Of a DNA stretch of 49,384 nucleotides, positions 8,604 to 16,417 are shown piece by piece; positions within the stretch are counted from its first letter, which is position 1, and each line of letters opens with the position of its first letter. Both the position numbers and the translations under genes were made by a program. The notes under the pieces were generated by a model, which was not told the DNA's origin, did not search any database, and worked only from the letters and a program-made list of their open reading frames with translations. Source of the stretch: CAYPHJ01 sp964410485 (GTDB taxonomy: Bacteria; Desulfobacterota; Binatia; UBA9968); NCBI GenBank assembly GCA_964410485.1, contig CAYPHJ010000024.1:1-49384 (forward strand), given 5' to 3'.

Positions 8604-9002
8604 CTAACCATCCATCCGAACACCGAAGCAATCGGTAACCATGCCGAAGCACGGCGACCAGAACGTTTTGCCGAGCGGCATCTGCACTTGGCCGCCCTCG
8701 CTGAGTGCGGCAAATTTTCGCCCGGCATCAGCCTCATTGGCCGCAGTCAGTGACAATGAGAATCCTTGGAAATCGGCTCCTTCGCTGCAACCGTCGGAGG
8801 CCATGACAGTAGCATCACCGATACGCAAGCTCGTATGCATGACCTTGTTCTCCCAACCCGAAGGCACCATGCCAGGCGGCGGGGGTTCCGGACTTTCTTT
8901 GTAGCGCATGAGCATCAAGACCTCGGCGCCGAGCGCCTGCTTGTAAAACTCGACCGCCTCTTCGCACTGACCATTGAAAAACAGATAAGGTTCGATAGCC
9001 AT
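8604..9002 (-). CDS. VOC-fold PhnB-like protein
   Basis: The 132-residue protein starts MAIEPYLFFNGQCEEAVEFY, the usual PhnB-like opening, and continues with KQALGAEVLMLMRYKESPEP, HTSLRIGDATVMASDG and a C-terminal module with GKTFWSPCFGMVTDCFGV. PhnB-like proteins adopt the VOC fold but have no established reaction. A strong ribosome site (aaaggaggga) precedes the ATG at 9002. A TGTCGA-N18-CGACTA promoter-like element lies about 70 nt upstream, making it the first gene of a VOC-YCII unit. Confidence 0.87.
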   Translation of the reverse strand: MAIEPYLFFNGQCEEAVEFYKQALGAEVLMLMRYKESPEPPPPGMVPSGWENKVMHTSLRIGDATVMASDGCSEGADFQGFSLSLTAANEADAGRKFAALSEGGQVQMPLGKTFWSPCFGMVTDCFGVRMDG

Positions 9003-9072
9003 AGCTTCCCTCCTTTGATGGTTCCAAACCGACACTTACTCTAGCTTCTCGGAGTTGTGTTTGTGGCACCCA

Positions 9073-9102
9073 TAGTCGTCTCGGCAAGCCGCCAAATCGA
9101 CA
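9073..9102 (-). promoter_or_regulatory. ECF-type promoter-like element P2
   Basis: Read on the minus strand, TGTCGA (9097-9102) is followed after 18 nt by CGACTA (9073-9078). It points at the VOC-YCII pair (start 9002). The same hexamers occur in front of the DUF899-YCII unit and of the PhnB gene at 13884, and behind the ECF42 sigma gene. The TGTCGA/CGAC pair agrees with what I recall for ECF42 target promoters. Confidence 0.65.
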
Positions 9103-9106
9103 GCGG

Positions 9107-9493
9107 TCAAACCGCGCCGGGCTTGTTTAAGCCGAGCGCAAGAGTCTGCGGGTCCTCTGCGATCGGCCGCACTTCGACACAGCCGAAGCGCGCCCCCGGG
9201 ATCTTGGCGGCCACCTGGATCGCCTCATTCAGATCCTTGGCCTCGATAACATAATAGCCGCCGAGCTGTTCCTTGGTCTCGGCGAAAGGACCGTCGGTGG
9301 TAAAGACTTTACCGTTGCGCACGCGCACGGTGATCGCGGTATCGGCAGGGGTCAACCGGTTACCGCCGATGAAGTGGCCATTTCTTTTGATATCTGCTGT
9401 GAATTCGGCGTACTCCTGGTAATGCTTCTCCGCATCCGCCGGCGCCATCTGCTCCATCACGGTCTCGGCACAGATCAGGCATATGAATTTCAT
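9107..9493 (-). CDS. YCII-related (DGPF-domain) protein, second copy
   Basis: The 128-residue protein starts MKFICLICAETVMEQMAPAD and has the diagnostic TTDGPFAETKEQLGGYYVIE (about residues 65-84), then LNEAIQVAAKIPGARFGCVE. It is clearly paralogous to the copy at 8218-8571, with the same core motif and length class but a longer C-terminus. Its ATG overlaps the TGA of the DUF899 gene (ATGA), and its ribosome site (gaaggagacg) lies inside that gene, so the two form one unit driven from the element at 10292-10320. Function is unknown; dimeric ferredoxin-like barrel expected, cytosolic. Confidence 0.9.
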   Translation of the reverse strand: MKFICLICAETVMEQMAPADAEKHYQEYAEFTADIKRNGHFIGGNRLTPADTAITVRVRNGKVFTTDGPFAETKEQLGGYYVIEAKDLNEAIQVAAKIPGARFGCVEVRPIAEDPQTLALGLNKPGAV

Positions 9494-10263
9494 CTCGTCT
9501 CCTTCGTCAAAGCAGGGGCCGATGGTTTCAGGGAATCCTCGTATTGGTCGTGGCGGCGGAGCCATGCCATCGTCCAGGGCAACTCCGCTTCGTCACGGCC
9601 CTTGGGTAATAGATCCATGTAGTGATAGGCACCGTTGAGCATGTCCAGGCCGCGCGCGTACGTCGAGTAGGTGTGATACACGTCGCCGGTCTCGTCGCGG
9701 TAAAACACGCTGATTCCGGGCAGCTCGGCCAGCACTTTGGTTCGCCGGTAATTGTGCTCAGCGTTGCCGGATTCAACTTGCTCGGGCGTATACGACACCT
9801 GAAAATCGAAGTTGAAATCACTTCCGTATGACGAGTACCAGGGAAAGGTCCAGCCCATCCTCCGACGATAGGCCGCGAGCTTCTCGTACGGCGCATGGGA
9901 GATGGCCACCAGCGTTGCGTCGCGGTGCGCGAGGTGAATCGAGATGCCCTCAAAGTTGTCCGCCCAGAAAGAGCAGCTGGGGCAGCCTTCATTCCAGTCC
10001 GGGCCGTACATAAAGTGGTACACGATGAGCTGGCGGCGGTCGCCAAACAGATCGAGCAGGCGCGCCTTGCCGGTCGGGCCATCGAAAATGTAGTCTTTGT
10101 CGATCCTCACCATCGGCAGCCGGCGCCGTTCGGCGTTCACCGCGTCCCGGTGGCGCGTAAGCTCCTTTTCTTTGGCGAGCAGTTCCTTGCGCGCGCTCAG
10201 CCAATCGGCACGCGCTACGATTTGGGGATATGGGGTTCTCGTATTTTTTATGTTATTCATCAT
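9490..10263 (-). CDS. DUF899 thioredoxin-like protein
   Basis: The 257-residue protein matches the DUF899 layout: an N-terminal helical segment (ARADWLSARKELLAKEKELT), VRIDKDYIFDGPTGKARLLD, then the thioredoxin-like core IVYHFMYGPDWNEGCPSCSF. CPSC (about residues 95-98) is placed like a redox-active C-x-x-C. YRRRMGWTFPWYSSYGSDFN and the C-terminal YHTYSTYARGLDMLNGAYHY complete the family pattern. These are cytosolic AhpC/thioredoxin-fold proteins of unproven activity. An aaaggaggc site precedes two consecutive ATGs (10263, 10260). The gene heads a unit with the YCII gene, 28 nt after the CGACTA of promoter-like element P1. Confidence 0.9.
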   Translation of the reverse strand: MMNNIKNTRTPYPQIVARADWLSARKELLAKEKELTRHRDAVNAERRRLPMVRIDKDYIFDGPTGKARLLDLFGDRRQLIVYHFMYGPDWNEGCPSCSFWADNFEGISIHLAHRDATLVAISHAPYEKLAAYRRRMGWTFPWYSSYGSDFNFDFQVSYTPEQVESGNAEHNYRRTKVLAELPGISVFYRDETGDVYHTYSTYARGLDMLNGAYHYMDLLPKGRDEAELPWTMAWLRRHDQYEDSLKPSAPALTKETR

Positions 10264-10291
10264 CAAGTGCCTCCTTTGATCTGACGTTGAA

Positions 10292-10320
10292 TAGTCGTCC
10301 CGGGGAGCCCAAAATCGACA
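10292..10320 (-). promoter_or_regulatory. ECF-type promoter-like element P1
   Basis: On the minus strand TGTCGA (10315-10320) and CGACTA (10292-10297) are separated by 17 nt. The second hexamer sits 28 nt before the ATG of the DUF899 gene, leaving room for a short leader with its ribosome site. It is the best-placed member of the set. Confidence 0.68.
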
Positions 10321-10470
10321 GCGCGATTCCATCTCAGCCCAATTCACGCAGCGTCGGTTCCAAAAACCACCGCTCCGCCTGCCTGTTCCACCGAATGGCC
10401 TGAGCCGGCGTGCGGTTTGCGATCCATAACGTTTTCCTACCTACCAGACAGTTTTTGTCCTCCTGCGGCC

Positions 10471-10594
10471 TAGCAGGTTGCTGAAAAAAGATTCGGAATG
10501 CTTCGACAGTCTCAGCATGAACGGAAAATCCCTACTCATTTCAAGTTCCTCTCCGTTCTCGAAGGGTGAACGGAGAGTTTTTCAGCAGCCTGCT
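10471..10594. mobile_element. MITE-like element with 18-bp terminal inverted repeats
   Basis: The left end tagcaggttgctgaaaaa (10471-10488) is the inverse complement of the right end tttttcagcagcctgcta (10577-10594) except for one base. The 124-bp element has no coding capacity. Inside it, ctctccgttc (10549-10558) and gaacggagag (10567-10576) form a perfect 10-bp stem with an 8-nt loop followed by five T, resembling an intrinsic terminator on the plus strand. No target duplication is obvious. It sits between the DUF899 unit and the methyltransferase gene. Confidence 0.75.
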
Positions 10595-10630
10595 AAGACA
10601 AAAAGACCCACACTTTTGAGATGCTCCGGG

Positions 10631-11284
10631 TCAAGGGCGCCTGAACAGCACAGCATAGGTCCGCCCACGCCACGACTCCGGTCCCCGCACCAACTCGAAG
10701 CCAGCGGCCGTCACTTCTCTCACCACGGTCTCCTTCGGCGTGCCATGCCCGCCGTGGCGATCCGCCGTCTCTGACCGGCCGATCCAATCCATTATCCCGC
10801 CTGGCTCAAAGTCGATGATCAGCAGGCGGCTACCCGGACGGAGGGTGCGAAAGATATCGGCGTTGATCGCCCGAGCGTCGGTTAGATGATGGTAGACAAC
10901 GCGACTGAACAGCGCATCGCAGCAGTCCTCGGGTAGGTTCGTCCGCGAGACTGCGCCCTCGATCACCGTGACGTTCGAAAGCCCCGCTTCTGCCACCGCC
11001 TGTCGAATGTCGGCGATACGTTTGTCATCGATCTCGGTCGCATACACATGGCCTGACGAGCCCAGGCGGCGCGCAATGGCAATCGCAAAGGTTCCGTCAC
11101 CTGCGCCCAAATCCGCGACCCGAGTCCCGGGTTCTACCTCGAGCCACGAGGCGAGGCGCTCCACCTCGCCAGCCGTCGTGCCATGAATAAGCGGCAGATA
11201 TGGCAGACTGGCGACTGCGAAAACACCAACGCTCGCGAGTGCCAACAGTCCAAGGACGACCCACCGTTTCAGTCGACGCGGCAT
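10631..11284 (-). CDS. Class I SAM-dependent methyltransferase with N-terminal membrane anchor
   Basis: The 217-residue protein has a hydrophobic segment at residues about 8-28 (VVLGLLALASVGVFAVASLP) after a basic start (MPRRLKRW), so it is probably membrane-anchored or exported. The methyltransferase core follows: VADLGAGDGTFAIAIARRLG (motif I, about 57-76), YATEIDDKR (motif II acidic residue), DALFSRVVYHHLTDA (motif IV region), then FRTLRPGSRLLIIDFEP. The end, VTAAGFELV and RTYAVLFRRP, is typical of UbiE/Coq5-like enzymes. The substrate is unknown. The ribosome site gaggag lies 7 nt before the ATG at 11284, which argues against a start 21 nt further up. Confidence 0.88.
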   Translation of the reverse strand: MPRRLKRWVVLGLLALASVGVFAVASLPYLPLIHGTTAGEVERLASWLEVEPGTRVADLGAGDGTFAIAIARRLGSSGHVYATEIDDKRIADIRQAVAEAGLSNVTVIEGAVSRTNLPEDCCDALFSRVVYHHLTDARAINADIFRTLRPGSRLLIIDFEPGGIMDWIGRSETADRHGGHGTPKETVVREVTAAGFELVRGPESWRGRTYAVLFRRP

Positions 11285-11376
11285 AGTTTTCTCCTCGGAT
11301 GACAAAGCTCGCGATCTTTATTTCCAATACGTCTTTGGTCACCGAGAAAGCCCCGCCAGACTATTTCCAGGTGGGG

Positions 11377-11770
11377 TCATTTTGGAACTGCCACAAGCAA
11401 GTTAGCGTCCCGCGCCAGCATCCACCTACCGGCTTGCTTCTCGAAGATGTCAATGTATGACCCGCACGCTTCATGGATGAGGCTCCACCTGGTGGAGTGA
11501 CTTCGACGGTCAGCTTGGCCCACATAAAGGCCCAGTCACCCAGAATCCTGATTTCCTGAATTTCGCTTGAAGCGTCAAACTGGGGTGCATCCTTGCCTGA
11601 TAGGGCGCTTGCTGCGGCAGCGAAATCAGGCTTTCGCATCACAGGCTGACCTGGCACTAGAAAAACCGCGTCGTCCGACATCAGCGATAGAACCTCTCCA
11701 CGTCGCCGGTTTTTGTTGCCGCCATCCATGCGGCCACGAGGTTTCGAATCTCCTGCTCATCGTTCTGCAT
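11377..11770 (-). pseudogene. SnoaL/NTF2-like (DUF4440-type) protein gene with two frameshifts
   Basis: Read in three successive frames the region gives one intact family sequence. MQNDEQEIRNLVAAWMAATK (from ATG 11770) continues to TGDVER. One base appears missing at 11691-11695, after which VLSLMSDDAVFLVPGQPVMR follows and runs to MKRAGHTLT. A second base is missing near 11446-11450, after which IFEKQAGRWMLARDANLLVA and VPK end at a TGA (11377-11379). About 130 residues with the cone-like SnoaL fold would result. Both lesions are single-base losses, so either recent decay or two sequencing errors are possible. Confidence 0.78.
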
Positions 11771-11780
11771 CACTCTTGTC

Positions 11781-11873
11781 CAAAATCTCCCCTGGCCCCT
11801 CTTTTCCAAAGAGGGGAATCGTGATCGTACGGGCAATGTCCCCCTTTGAAAAGGGGGATTAAGGGGGATTTTC
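11781..11873. repeat. Palindromic intergenic repeat (tccccctttgaaaaggggga type)
   Basis: The left arm caaaatctcccctggcccct (11781-11800) is mirrored by aagggggattaagggggatt plus ttc at the right end, with an inner pair of ccccctttgaaaaggggg near 11841-11858. The same element flanks the assembly gap at 39501-39600. It is a widespread noncoding palindromic repeat type. Function unknown. The next 290 bp, up to the SRPBCC gene, hold nothing I can recognise. Confidence 0.7.
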
Positions 11874-12161
11874 TTAGCGGTCAGCGACTAAAACTCTACG
11901 AAGACCTGGATCTAAAAAATGTCAAAAACTTCAAAACATGATCGGTAAATCAATATGCAGCGACGGCACTTGTACCTATTTTGGACAGCAGTGGTTCTGC
12001 ATAAGTTCTTTCTCCATGACGCCTAACGGGTTGAGAACCAAAAAAACGATTGCAGACAAATGACCTCGTCATTGTGCCTCGACCCGTCGATCTTTCCTTT
12101 CGGCTCAAACCGCACGATTCAGGCAGAACCATTCTATTGGCGAAGGTAACGATTCGCGCAT

Positions 12162-12563
12162 TCATTTCTCCAGTACCGCTTTGAGGATTTTTAAATCCTT
12201 CTCTACCCAATTGGCATCCTCCGAAAACTTTTCATCGGACATGTCCGGCTGGCGCAACAACGTGAAAATAACTTCACTTCCGTTGCCGTTAGGCACCACT
12301 CGCATCGGATTATGAAACGTCCCTCCCGACTCCGAGATAACGTCGTGGTCCAAGATGCCAAACGTGTTTCTTTCTGTGAATCTGATTTTTACTCTGCCCA
12401 TTGGGGCTTCAGCAATCCATTCGCCATCTACATTCTTTATCGACCTTCCCAGACCGCTCGCCCATTTCGGGAGGTTCTCTGGATTTGAAACGAACTCGTA
12501 TACCTCATGGGGCGGACGGTTGATAGAAACACTGATATGTCGCACAGCTTGTAAGACTTTCAA
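12162..12563 (-). CDS. SRPBCC-fold (START-like/polyketide-cyclase-type) protein
   Basis: The 133-residue protein begins in a beta strand typical of the fold (VRHISVSINRPPHEVYEFVS, then NPENLPKWASGLG) and ends with the long C-terminal helix DANWVEKDLKILKAVLEK that packs on the ligand cavity. The ligand is unknown. I choose a TTG start at 12563 because a strong aaaggag lies 8 nt upstream and homology begins immediately; an upstream ATG at 12650 would add sequence that is not family-like. A fragment of a second SRPBCC gene with a matching C-terminus lies at 16334-16417. Confidence 0.82.
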   Translation of the reverse strand: MKVLQAVRHISVSINRPPHEVYEFVSNPENLPKWASGLGRSIKNVDGEWIAEAPMGRVKIRFTERNTFGILDHDVISESGGTFHNPMRVVPNGNGSEVIFTLLRQPDMSDEKFSEDANWVEKDLKILKAVLEK

Positions 12564-12643
12564 GGAGCTTTCTCCTTTCACCGACTTCGGCCGCTCCGCC
12601 GTTGGCCCTGTGAGAATTGATGCTCGCCAAGCCTGTTCTTGTC

Positions 12644-12736
12644 TCACCATTGTCGTTCCAGAAATGCTCTTGGCTCCCAGCTCTCAAGGGCTCGCGTGTA
12701 AACCGTATCTACATCCTCCACGTAAACGTAGACCGA
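12644..12736 (-). pseudogene. VOC-protein gene remnant
   Basis: Immediately after the stop of the GNAT gene, and in the same frame, the sequence reads SVYVYVEDVDTVYTRALES. This is the conserved strand-helix of the second VOC module (compare GLHVYVENVDTLFTQAVNAG in the intact gene at 6084-6554). It then degenerates and hits a stop at 12644. It has no start and no other recognisable VOC segment, so it is a small leftover. Confidence 0.45.
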
Positions 12737-13300
12737 TCATTGCGTGATCGGCTTCAGGTCGTGGCGCATAATCGGCCGACGCGACACGCGTCGAGCCACG
12801 ACCTTGAATCCGGCACGCGCGAAGGTTGAGGCATATCCCGTATGCGATGTGCTCGGCGTCAAATTCGCATCAAGAGGATAGGCTTCGAGTGCGGGTGCTC
12901 CTGCGCGCTTCGCAGCGTCCAAGGCCGCTGCGATTAGTTCAGACGTAACACCCCGTTTCCGATAGCCTTTACGCACATAGAAGCAAGAGAGTGACCACAC
13001 TGGCACATCGTCTACGCGCTTAAGTCGCCACGCACGATCAAGCCACGGCAAGGCATCGCGCGGCGTCAGTTGGCACCAGCCCACAGCCACGTCACCGTCG
13101 AAAGCCAGCAACCCCGGGGGCGGACCGCGCTTGACGACTGCTCGAAACGCCGCCTCGTTTTTCTCGCGTGGCCGCTTGAGATAGACGCTGCCGATCCGCC
13201 AATACATACACCAACAGCGAGAGCAGGGGCCGTTCTTGCCAAACAGATCTTCGAGCGCAGGCCATAAATCGGGCGCGAGCGGGCGGATAGTCAGTTTCAT
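12737..13300 (-). CDS. GNAT-family N-acetyltransferase
   Basis: The 187-residue protein starts MKLTIRPLAPDLWPALEDLF and carries CSRCWCMYWR (about residues 29-38), a cysteine-rich motif of one GNAT subgroup. It is followed by LLAFDGDVAVGWCQLTPRDA (beta 4) and the acetyl-CoA loop FYVRKGYRKRGVTSELIAAA, in which R-K-R-G-V corresponds to the Q/R-x-x-G-x-G/A pyrophosphate-binding motif. The acceptor is unknown. The ATG at 13300 is chosen because homology begins there; the ribosome site is poor, and a start at 13420 cannot be excluded. It stands directly upstream of a VOC remnant. Confidence 0.82.
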   Translation of the reverse strand: MKLTIRPLAPDLWPALEDLFGKNGPCSRCWCMYWRIGSVYLKRPREKNEAAFRAVVKRGPPPGLLAFDGDVAVGWCQLTPRDALPWLDRAWRLKRVDDVPVWSLSCFYVRKGYRKRGVTSELIAAALDAAKRAGAPALEAYPLDANLTPSTSHTGYASTFARAGFKVVARRVSRRPIMRHDLKPITQ

Positions 13301-13416
13301 GCCAAAAAAACAAGTTTTTATACGGCGATTTTTCCGCATATCCCAGCAACATGGAGTTTTGTAGAACTGCAGCATGAGTCTGTTGTGACATCTGCCACGT
13401 GTCAATCCTCCTTCGA

Positions 13417-13884
13417 TCATCCTTCATAGGCCTTGCGCAACTCGGCGAGATCGAACTTCTTCATTTTGAGGAACGCCTGCGTCACGCGCGCGATTTGCTC
13501 GGGAGTGCTGGCGCGCATCATTTCATCCATCTCGGTCGGAACGACCTGCCATGAGAGGCCGAATCTGTCCTTGAGCCAGCCGCATTGTTGCGCTTCCGGG
13601 TCGCCGCCCGCGGCGAGCCGGTCCCAGTAGTAGTCAATTTCCTCCTGGGTATCGCAATACACCATGAAAGAGATCGCCTCGTTGAATTTGAAGAGAGGTC
13701 CTGCGCTGATGGCCATGAACGGCTGGGCTGAAAGCTCGAACGAGACGATATCAACCGCGCCCGAGGGGGTGTCGTGGAGCGTGGTCACGTTCGTAACTTT
13801 AGAATCGGGGAAAACAGAACAATAAAACTCGGCCGCCTCTTTGGCTTCTCTATTGAACCACAAATACGGGGTGATTTTTTGCAT
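13417..13884 (-). CDS. PhnB/3-demethylubiquinone-methyltransferase-like VOC protein
   Basis: The 155-residue protein reads MQKITPYLWFNREAKEAAEF, VFPDSKVTNVTTLHDTPSGA, FELSAQPFMAISAGPLFKFN, SFMVYCDTQEEIDYYWDRLA and ends QCGWLKDRFGLSWQVVPTEM plus a helical tail. This is the standard PF06983-type pattern. Despite the common database name, no methyltransferase function is shown for such proteins. The ribosome site aaaggagaca precedes the ATG. The upstream region is interrupted by a 100-N gap; beyond the gap lies promoter-like element P3 pointing at this gene. Confidence 0.9.
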   Translation of the reverse strand: MQKITPYLWFNREAKEAAEFYCSVFPDSKVTNVTTLHDTPSGAVDIVSFELSAQPFMAISAGPLFKFNEAISFMVYCDTQEEIDYYWDRLAAGGDPEAQQCGWLKDRFGLSWQVVPTEMDEMMRASTPEQIARVTQAFLKMKKFDLAELRKAYEG

Positions 13885-13906
13885 CGTGTCTCCTTTCGCC
13901 GAATTT

Positions 13907-14006
13907 NNNNNNNNNNNNNNNNNNNNNNNNNNNNNNNNNNNNNNNNNNNNNNNNNNNNNNNNNNNNNNNNNNNNNNNNNNNNNNNNNNNNNNNNNNNNNN
14001 NNNNNN
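13907..14006. other. Assembly gap (100 N)
   Basis: A run of exactly 100 N, a scaffold placeholder of unknown true length. It lies in the leader between promoter-like element P3 and the PhnB-like gene. Anything within it is invisible. Confidence 0.99.
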
Positions 14007-14009
14007 ATT

Positions 14010-14037
14010 TAGTCGAAGAGCAGCCACGAAATCGACA
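14010..14037 (-). promoter_or_regulatory. ECF-type promoter-like element P3
   Basis: On the minus strand TGTCGA (14032-14037) precedes CGACTA (14010-14015) by 16 nt. It points at the PhnB-like gene (start 13884) across the assembly gap. The spacer end CTCTT adjoining CGACTA is shared with element P4 at 19416-19444. Confidence 0.6.
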
Positions 14038-14080
14038 GGTCAACGGCAGGTCTGGATCTAGTTTGCCCTCGCCGGTCCGA

Positions 14081-14458
14081 CTAGCTTCCGGTTTCGGGCA
14101 CCGTCATGACTTCCAGGAGGTGGCCGTTAGGGTCCTCGAAATAGAAGCCACGTCCTCCCCGGCGGGTATAGATCTGCCCGTCGGTGCGGTTGTATGGTCC
14201 GCTGCCATACGGCAGCCCTTTGGCCTTCACTTGGCCGAAGATCGCCTCGAACTCCGCCTCGGTGATATAAAACGCGTAGTGATGGCTCTGCGGCTCTGGC
14301 TCATCGGCAAAGTCAAAGGTCAAGCTTTTGTTGACTTGCACCTGCGCGAAGTAGCCCTGGCCTGGTTTGACCGTCAGGCCGAAAATCTCGGCAAAGAATC
14401 TGGCTGAGGCGAGCTTGTCCTTCGCCGGCACGATGGTGTGATCGAGAACAATTGCCAT
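14081..14458 (-). CDS. VOC-family protein (glyoxalase/dioxygenase-like)
   Basis: The 125-residue protein begins MAIVLDHTIVPAKDKLASAR, with the first conserved His in LDHT, followed by FFAEIFGLTVKPGQGYFAQV. The second module HHYAFYITEAEFEAIFGQVK ends in GGRGFYFEDPNGHLLEVMTV, which has the DPNGHxxE motif of metal-binding VOC enzymes. His and Glu at the expected sites suggest it can bind a divalent metal, unlike the PhnB-like neighbours. The ribosome site ggaaggagct lies before the ATG at 14458. No TGTCGA element precedes it. Confidence 0.88.
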   Translation of the reverse strand: MAIVLDHTIVPAKDKLASARFFAEIFGLTVKPGQGYFAQVQVNKSLTFDFADEPEPQSHHYAFYITEAEFEAIFGQVKAKGLPYGSGPYNRTDGQIYTRRGGRGFYFEDPNGHLLEVMTVPETGS

Positions 14459-14581
14459 GTTAGCTCCTTCCGTAAACGAATATTGAGCGCACACGCCGCG
14501 CTCTCATCCCAACATAACACCCGGCCAAGAACTTTGAAGACCGAACCTATCGATAAAGGACACCGCATACGCTTCCGACGA

Positions 14582-15370
14582 TCAACTCTTCAGCCGGTAT
14601 CCCGTCCTGAAAATCCACCGCACCACTGCCAAGCAGAGCAGAAAAAAGCCCAGCGTCATTGCGACGCTCACCTCGACGTCGACGTCCGCCGATTCGTAGA
14701 AGCTCCAACGGAAGCCGCTGATTAGATAAACGACCGGATTGAACAGGCTAACCGTGCGCCATGGGGACGGCAGCATATCGATCGAATAGAAAGCACCGCC
14801 GAGAAACGTGAGCGGCGTCACGATCAGGAGCGGAATGAACTGAAGCTGCTCGAAACTTTTCGCCCAGATTCCGATAATAAAGCCAAACAGGCTGAACGTC
14901 GCTGCGGTCAGCAGCAAAAACGCGAGCATCCAAAACGGGTGCAGAATTGCAATCGGCACAAAAAGTGACGCGGTAGCGAGGATAATCAAGCCCAACACAA
15001 TCGATTTGGTGGCCGCAGCGCCGACGTAGCCGACTACGATCTCTACAGAGGAGACCGGCGCGGACAGCAGTTCGTAAATTGTGCCGGTAAACTTCGGGAA
15101 GTAGATGCCGAACGCGCCATTCGAAATGCTTTGGGTTAGTATCGATAGCATGATTAGCCCCGGCACGATGAAGGCGCCGTATGCGACGCCGTTCACCTCG
15201 CTCATGCGCGAGCCGATCGCTGCGCCGAAGACCACAAAATAGAGTGACGTCGTGATCACGGGAGTTACAACACTCTGCAACAGAGTGCGCAGGGCCCGCG
15301 CCATCTCAAATTTGTAGATGGCCCAAACCGCGTGCCCGTTGAACATCAATGTGTTCGATTGGGACTTCAC
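14582..15370 (-). CDS. ABC-2 type transporter permease
   Basis: The 262-residue inner-membrane protein has about six hydrophobic helices. It has the ABC-2 layout: a cytoplasmic N-terminus with YKFEMARALRTLLQSVVTPV, SNGAFGIYFPKFTGTIYELL followed by APVSSVEIVVGYV (coupling region), and TFLGGAFYSIDMLPSPWRTV with LFNPVVYLISGFRWSFY (conserved last periplasmic segment). It pairs with the ATPase gene upstream, which overlaps its ATG by 4 bp (ATGA). Homodimers of this type export lipids, polysaccharides or drugs. The substrate is unknown. Confidence 0.9.
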   Translation of the reverse strand: MKSQSNTLMFNGHAVWAIYKFEMARALRTLLQSVVTPVITTSLYFVVFGAAIGSRMSEVNGVAYGAFIVPGLIMLSILTQSISNGAFGIYFPKFTGTIYELLSAPVSSVEIVVGYVGAAATKSIVLGLIILATASLFVPIAILHPFWMLAFLLLTAATFSLFGFIIGIWAKSFEQLQFIPLLIVTPLTFLGGAFYSIDMLPSPWRTVSLFNPVVYLISGFRWSFYESADVDVEVSVAMTLGFFLLCLAVVRWIFRTGYRLKS

Positions 15371-16293
15371 TTGCGCTCACTCAGTAAGCTGACGAAGATG
15401 TCCTCAAGGGAGCTTTGGCTCGTGTTCAGGTCTTTGAATCCAATCCCGATCTCGTCCAAACGCTTGAGCAGCACCGGAACGCCCGCGCGTTCTTCGTTGC
15501 CGTCAAACGTGTATTCCAGCTCATGCCCGGCCGCCTTGAGCGTGAGGCGCCACTCTCTCAGCTCGCAGGGAACCGAGATCAGCGGCCGCGACAGAGTGAG
15601 CGTTAGCTGTTTCTTGCCCAGCTTCTTCATCAGCTCGATTTTTTCCTCGATCACAATCAGCTCACCGTTGTGAATCACGCCAATACGGTCGGCCATTTCC
15701 TCAGCCTCATCGATGTAGTGGGTGGTCAGGATGATCGTGACACCCCCTTCACGCAGGCGCCGCACGAGCCCCCACATGTCGCGGCGCAGCTCCACGTCCA
15801 CTCCCGCCGTCGGCTCGTCCAGGAATAAAATCTCGGGTTCGTGCGCAAGGGCTTTGGCGATCAGTACGCGCCGCTTCATGCCACCCGACAAGGTCATAAT
15901 CTTGTCGTTACGCTTCTCCCACAGCGACAGGTCGTGCAGTACTTTTTCGATGAAAACCGGCTTCGGCGCCCGTCCGAACAGTCCGCGGCTAAAGCTCACC
16001 GTCGCCCACACCGTCTCGAACATATCTGTAGTAAGCTCCTGCGGCACAAGGCCGATTTTCGACCGCGCCGTCCGATACTCGGGTTCGATGTCGTGGCCAT
16101 CGACGAGCACAACGCCCGAGGTCCGGGTAACGATTCCGCAAACGATATTGATCAGGGTCGTCTTCCCGGCTCCGTTAGGACCTAACAGCGCGAAGATTTC
16201 ACCCTTTCGGATGTCGAGGTCGACACGCTTCAACGCCTGAAGCCCGGACGCATAGGTTTTGGTCAGGTTCGAAATGGAGATGATCGGTTGCAT
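15367..16293 (-). CDS. ABC transporter ATP-binding protein
   Basis: The 308-residue protein has a complete ATPase site: Walker A GPNGAGKT (38-45), Q-loop in LVPQEL (about 82-87), signature LSGGM (135-139), Walker B ILFLDE (155-160) and switch His192. A C-terminal extension of about 80 residues (from 225) is of the type seen in drug and lipid exporters (DrrA/YadG-like). It drives the permease encoded immediately downstream; the last bases overlap that gene's start. The gene begins at ATG 16293. A fragment of a dead SRPBCC gene lies just upstream. Confidence 0.93.
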   Translation of the reverse strand: MQPIISISNLTKTYASGLQALKRVDLDIRKGEIFALLGPNGAGKTTLINIVCGIVTRTSGVVLVDGHDIEPEYRTARSKIGLVPQELTTDMFETVWATVSFSRGLFGRAPKPVFIEKVLHDLSLWEKRNDKIMTLSGGMKRRVLIAKALAHEPEILFLDEPTAGVDVELRRDMWGLVRRLREGGVTIILTTHYIDEAEEMADRIGVIHNGELIVIEEKIELMKKLGKKQLTLTLSRPLISVPCELREWRLTLKAAGHELEYTFDGNEERAGVPVLLKRLDEIGIGFKDLNTSQSSLEDIFVSLLSERK

Positions 16294-16333
16294 TATTGCG
16301 ATTTAAGGGAGTCGTATCGGCAAATCGCAACGA

Positions 16334-16417
16334 TTACGCTTCCAGTAGATTTCTCAGGGTGTTGAGGTCCCGGTTTATCCACTCTGCATCCTCTGCGAAT
16401 TTTTCCGCATCTGTTTT
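16334..16417 (-). pseudogene. C-terminal remnant of an SRPBCC gene
   Basis: Right after the stop of the GNAT-like gene, 27 codons read KTDAEKFAEDAEWINRDLNT followed by LRNLLEA and a stop. This aligns with the C-terminal helix of the intact SRPBCC gene at 12162-12563 (DEKFSEDANWVEKDLKILKA plus VLEK). The rest of the domain is missing, so it is a 3' leftover of a paralogue. Confidence 0.65.
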
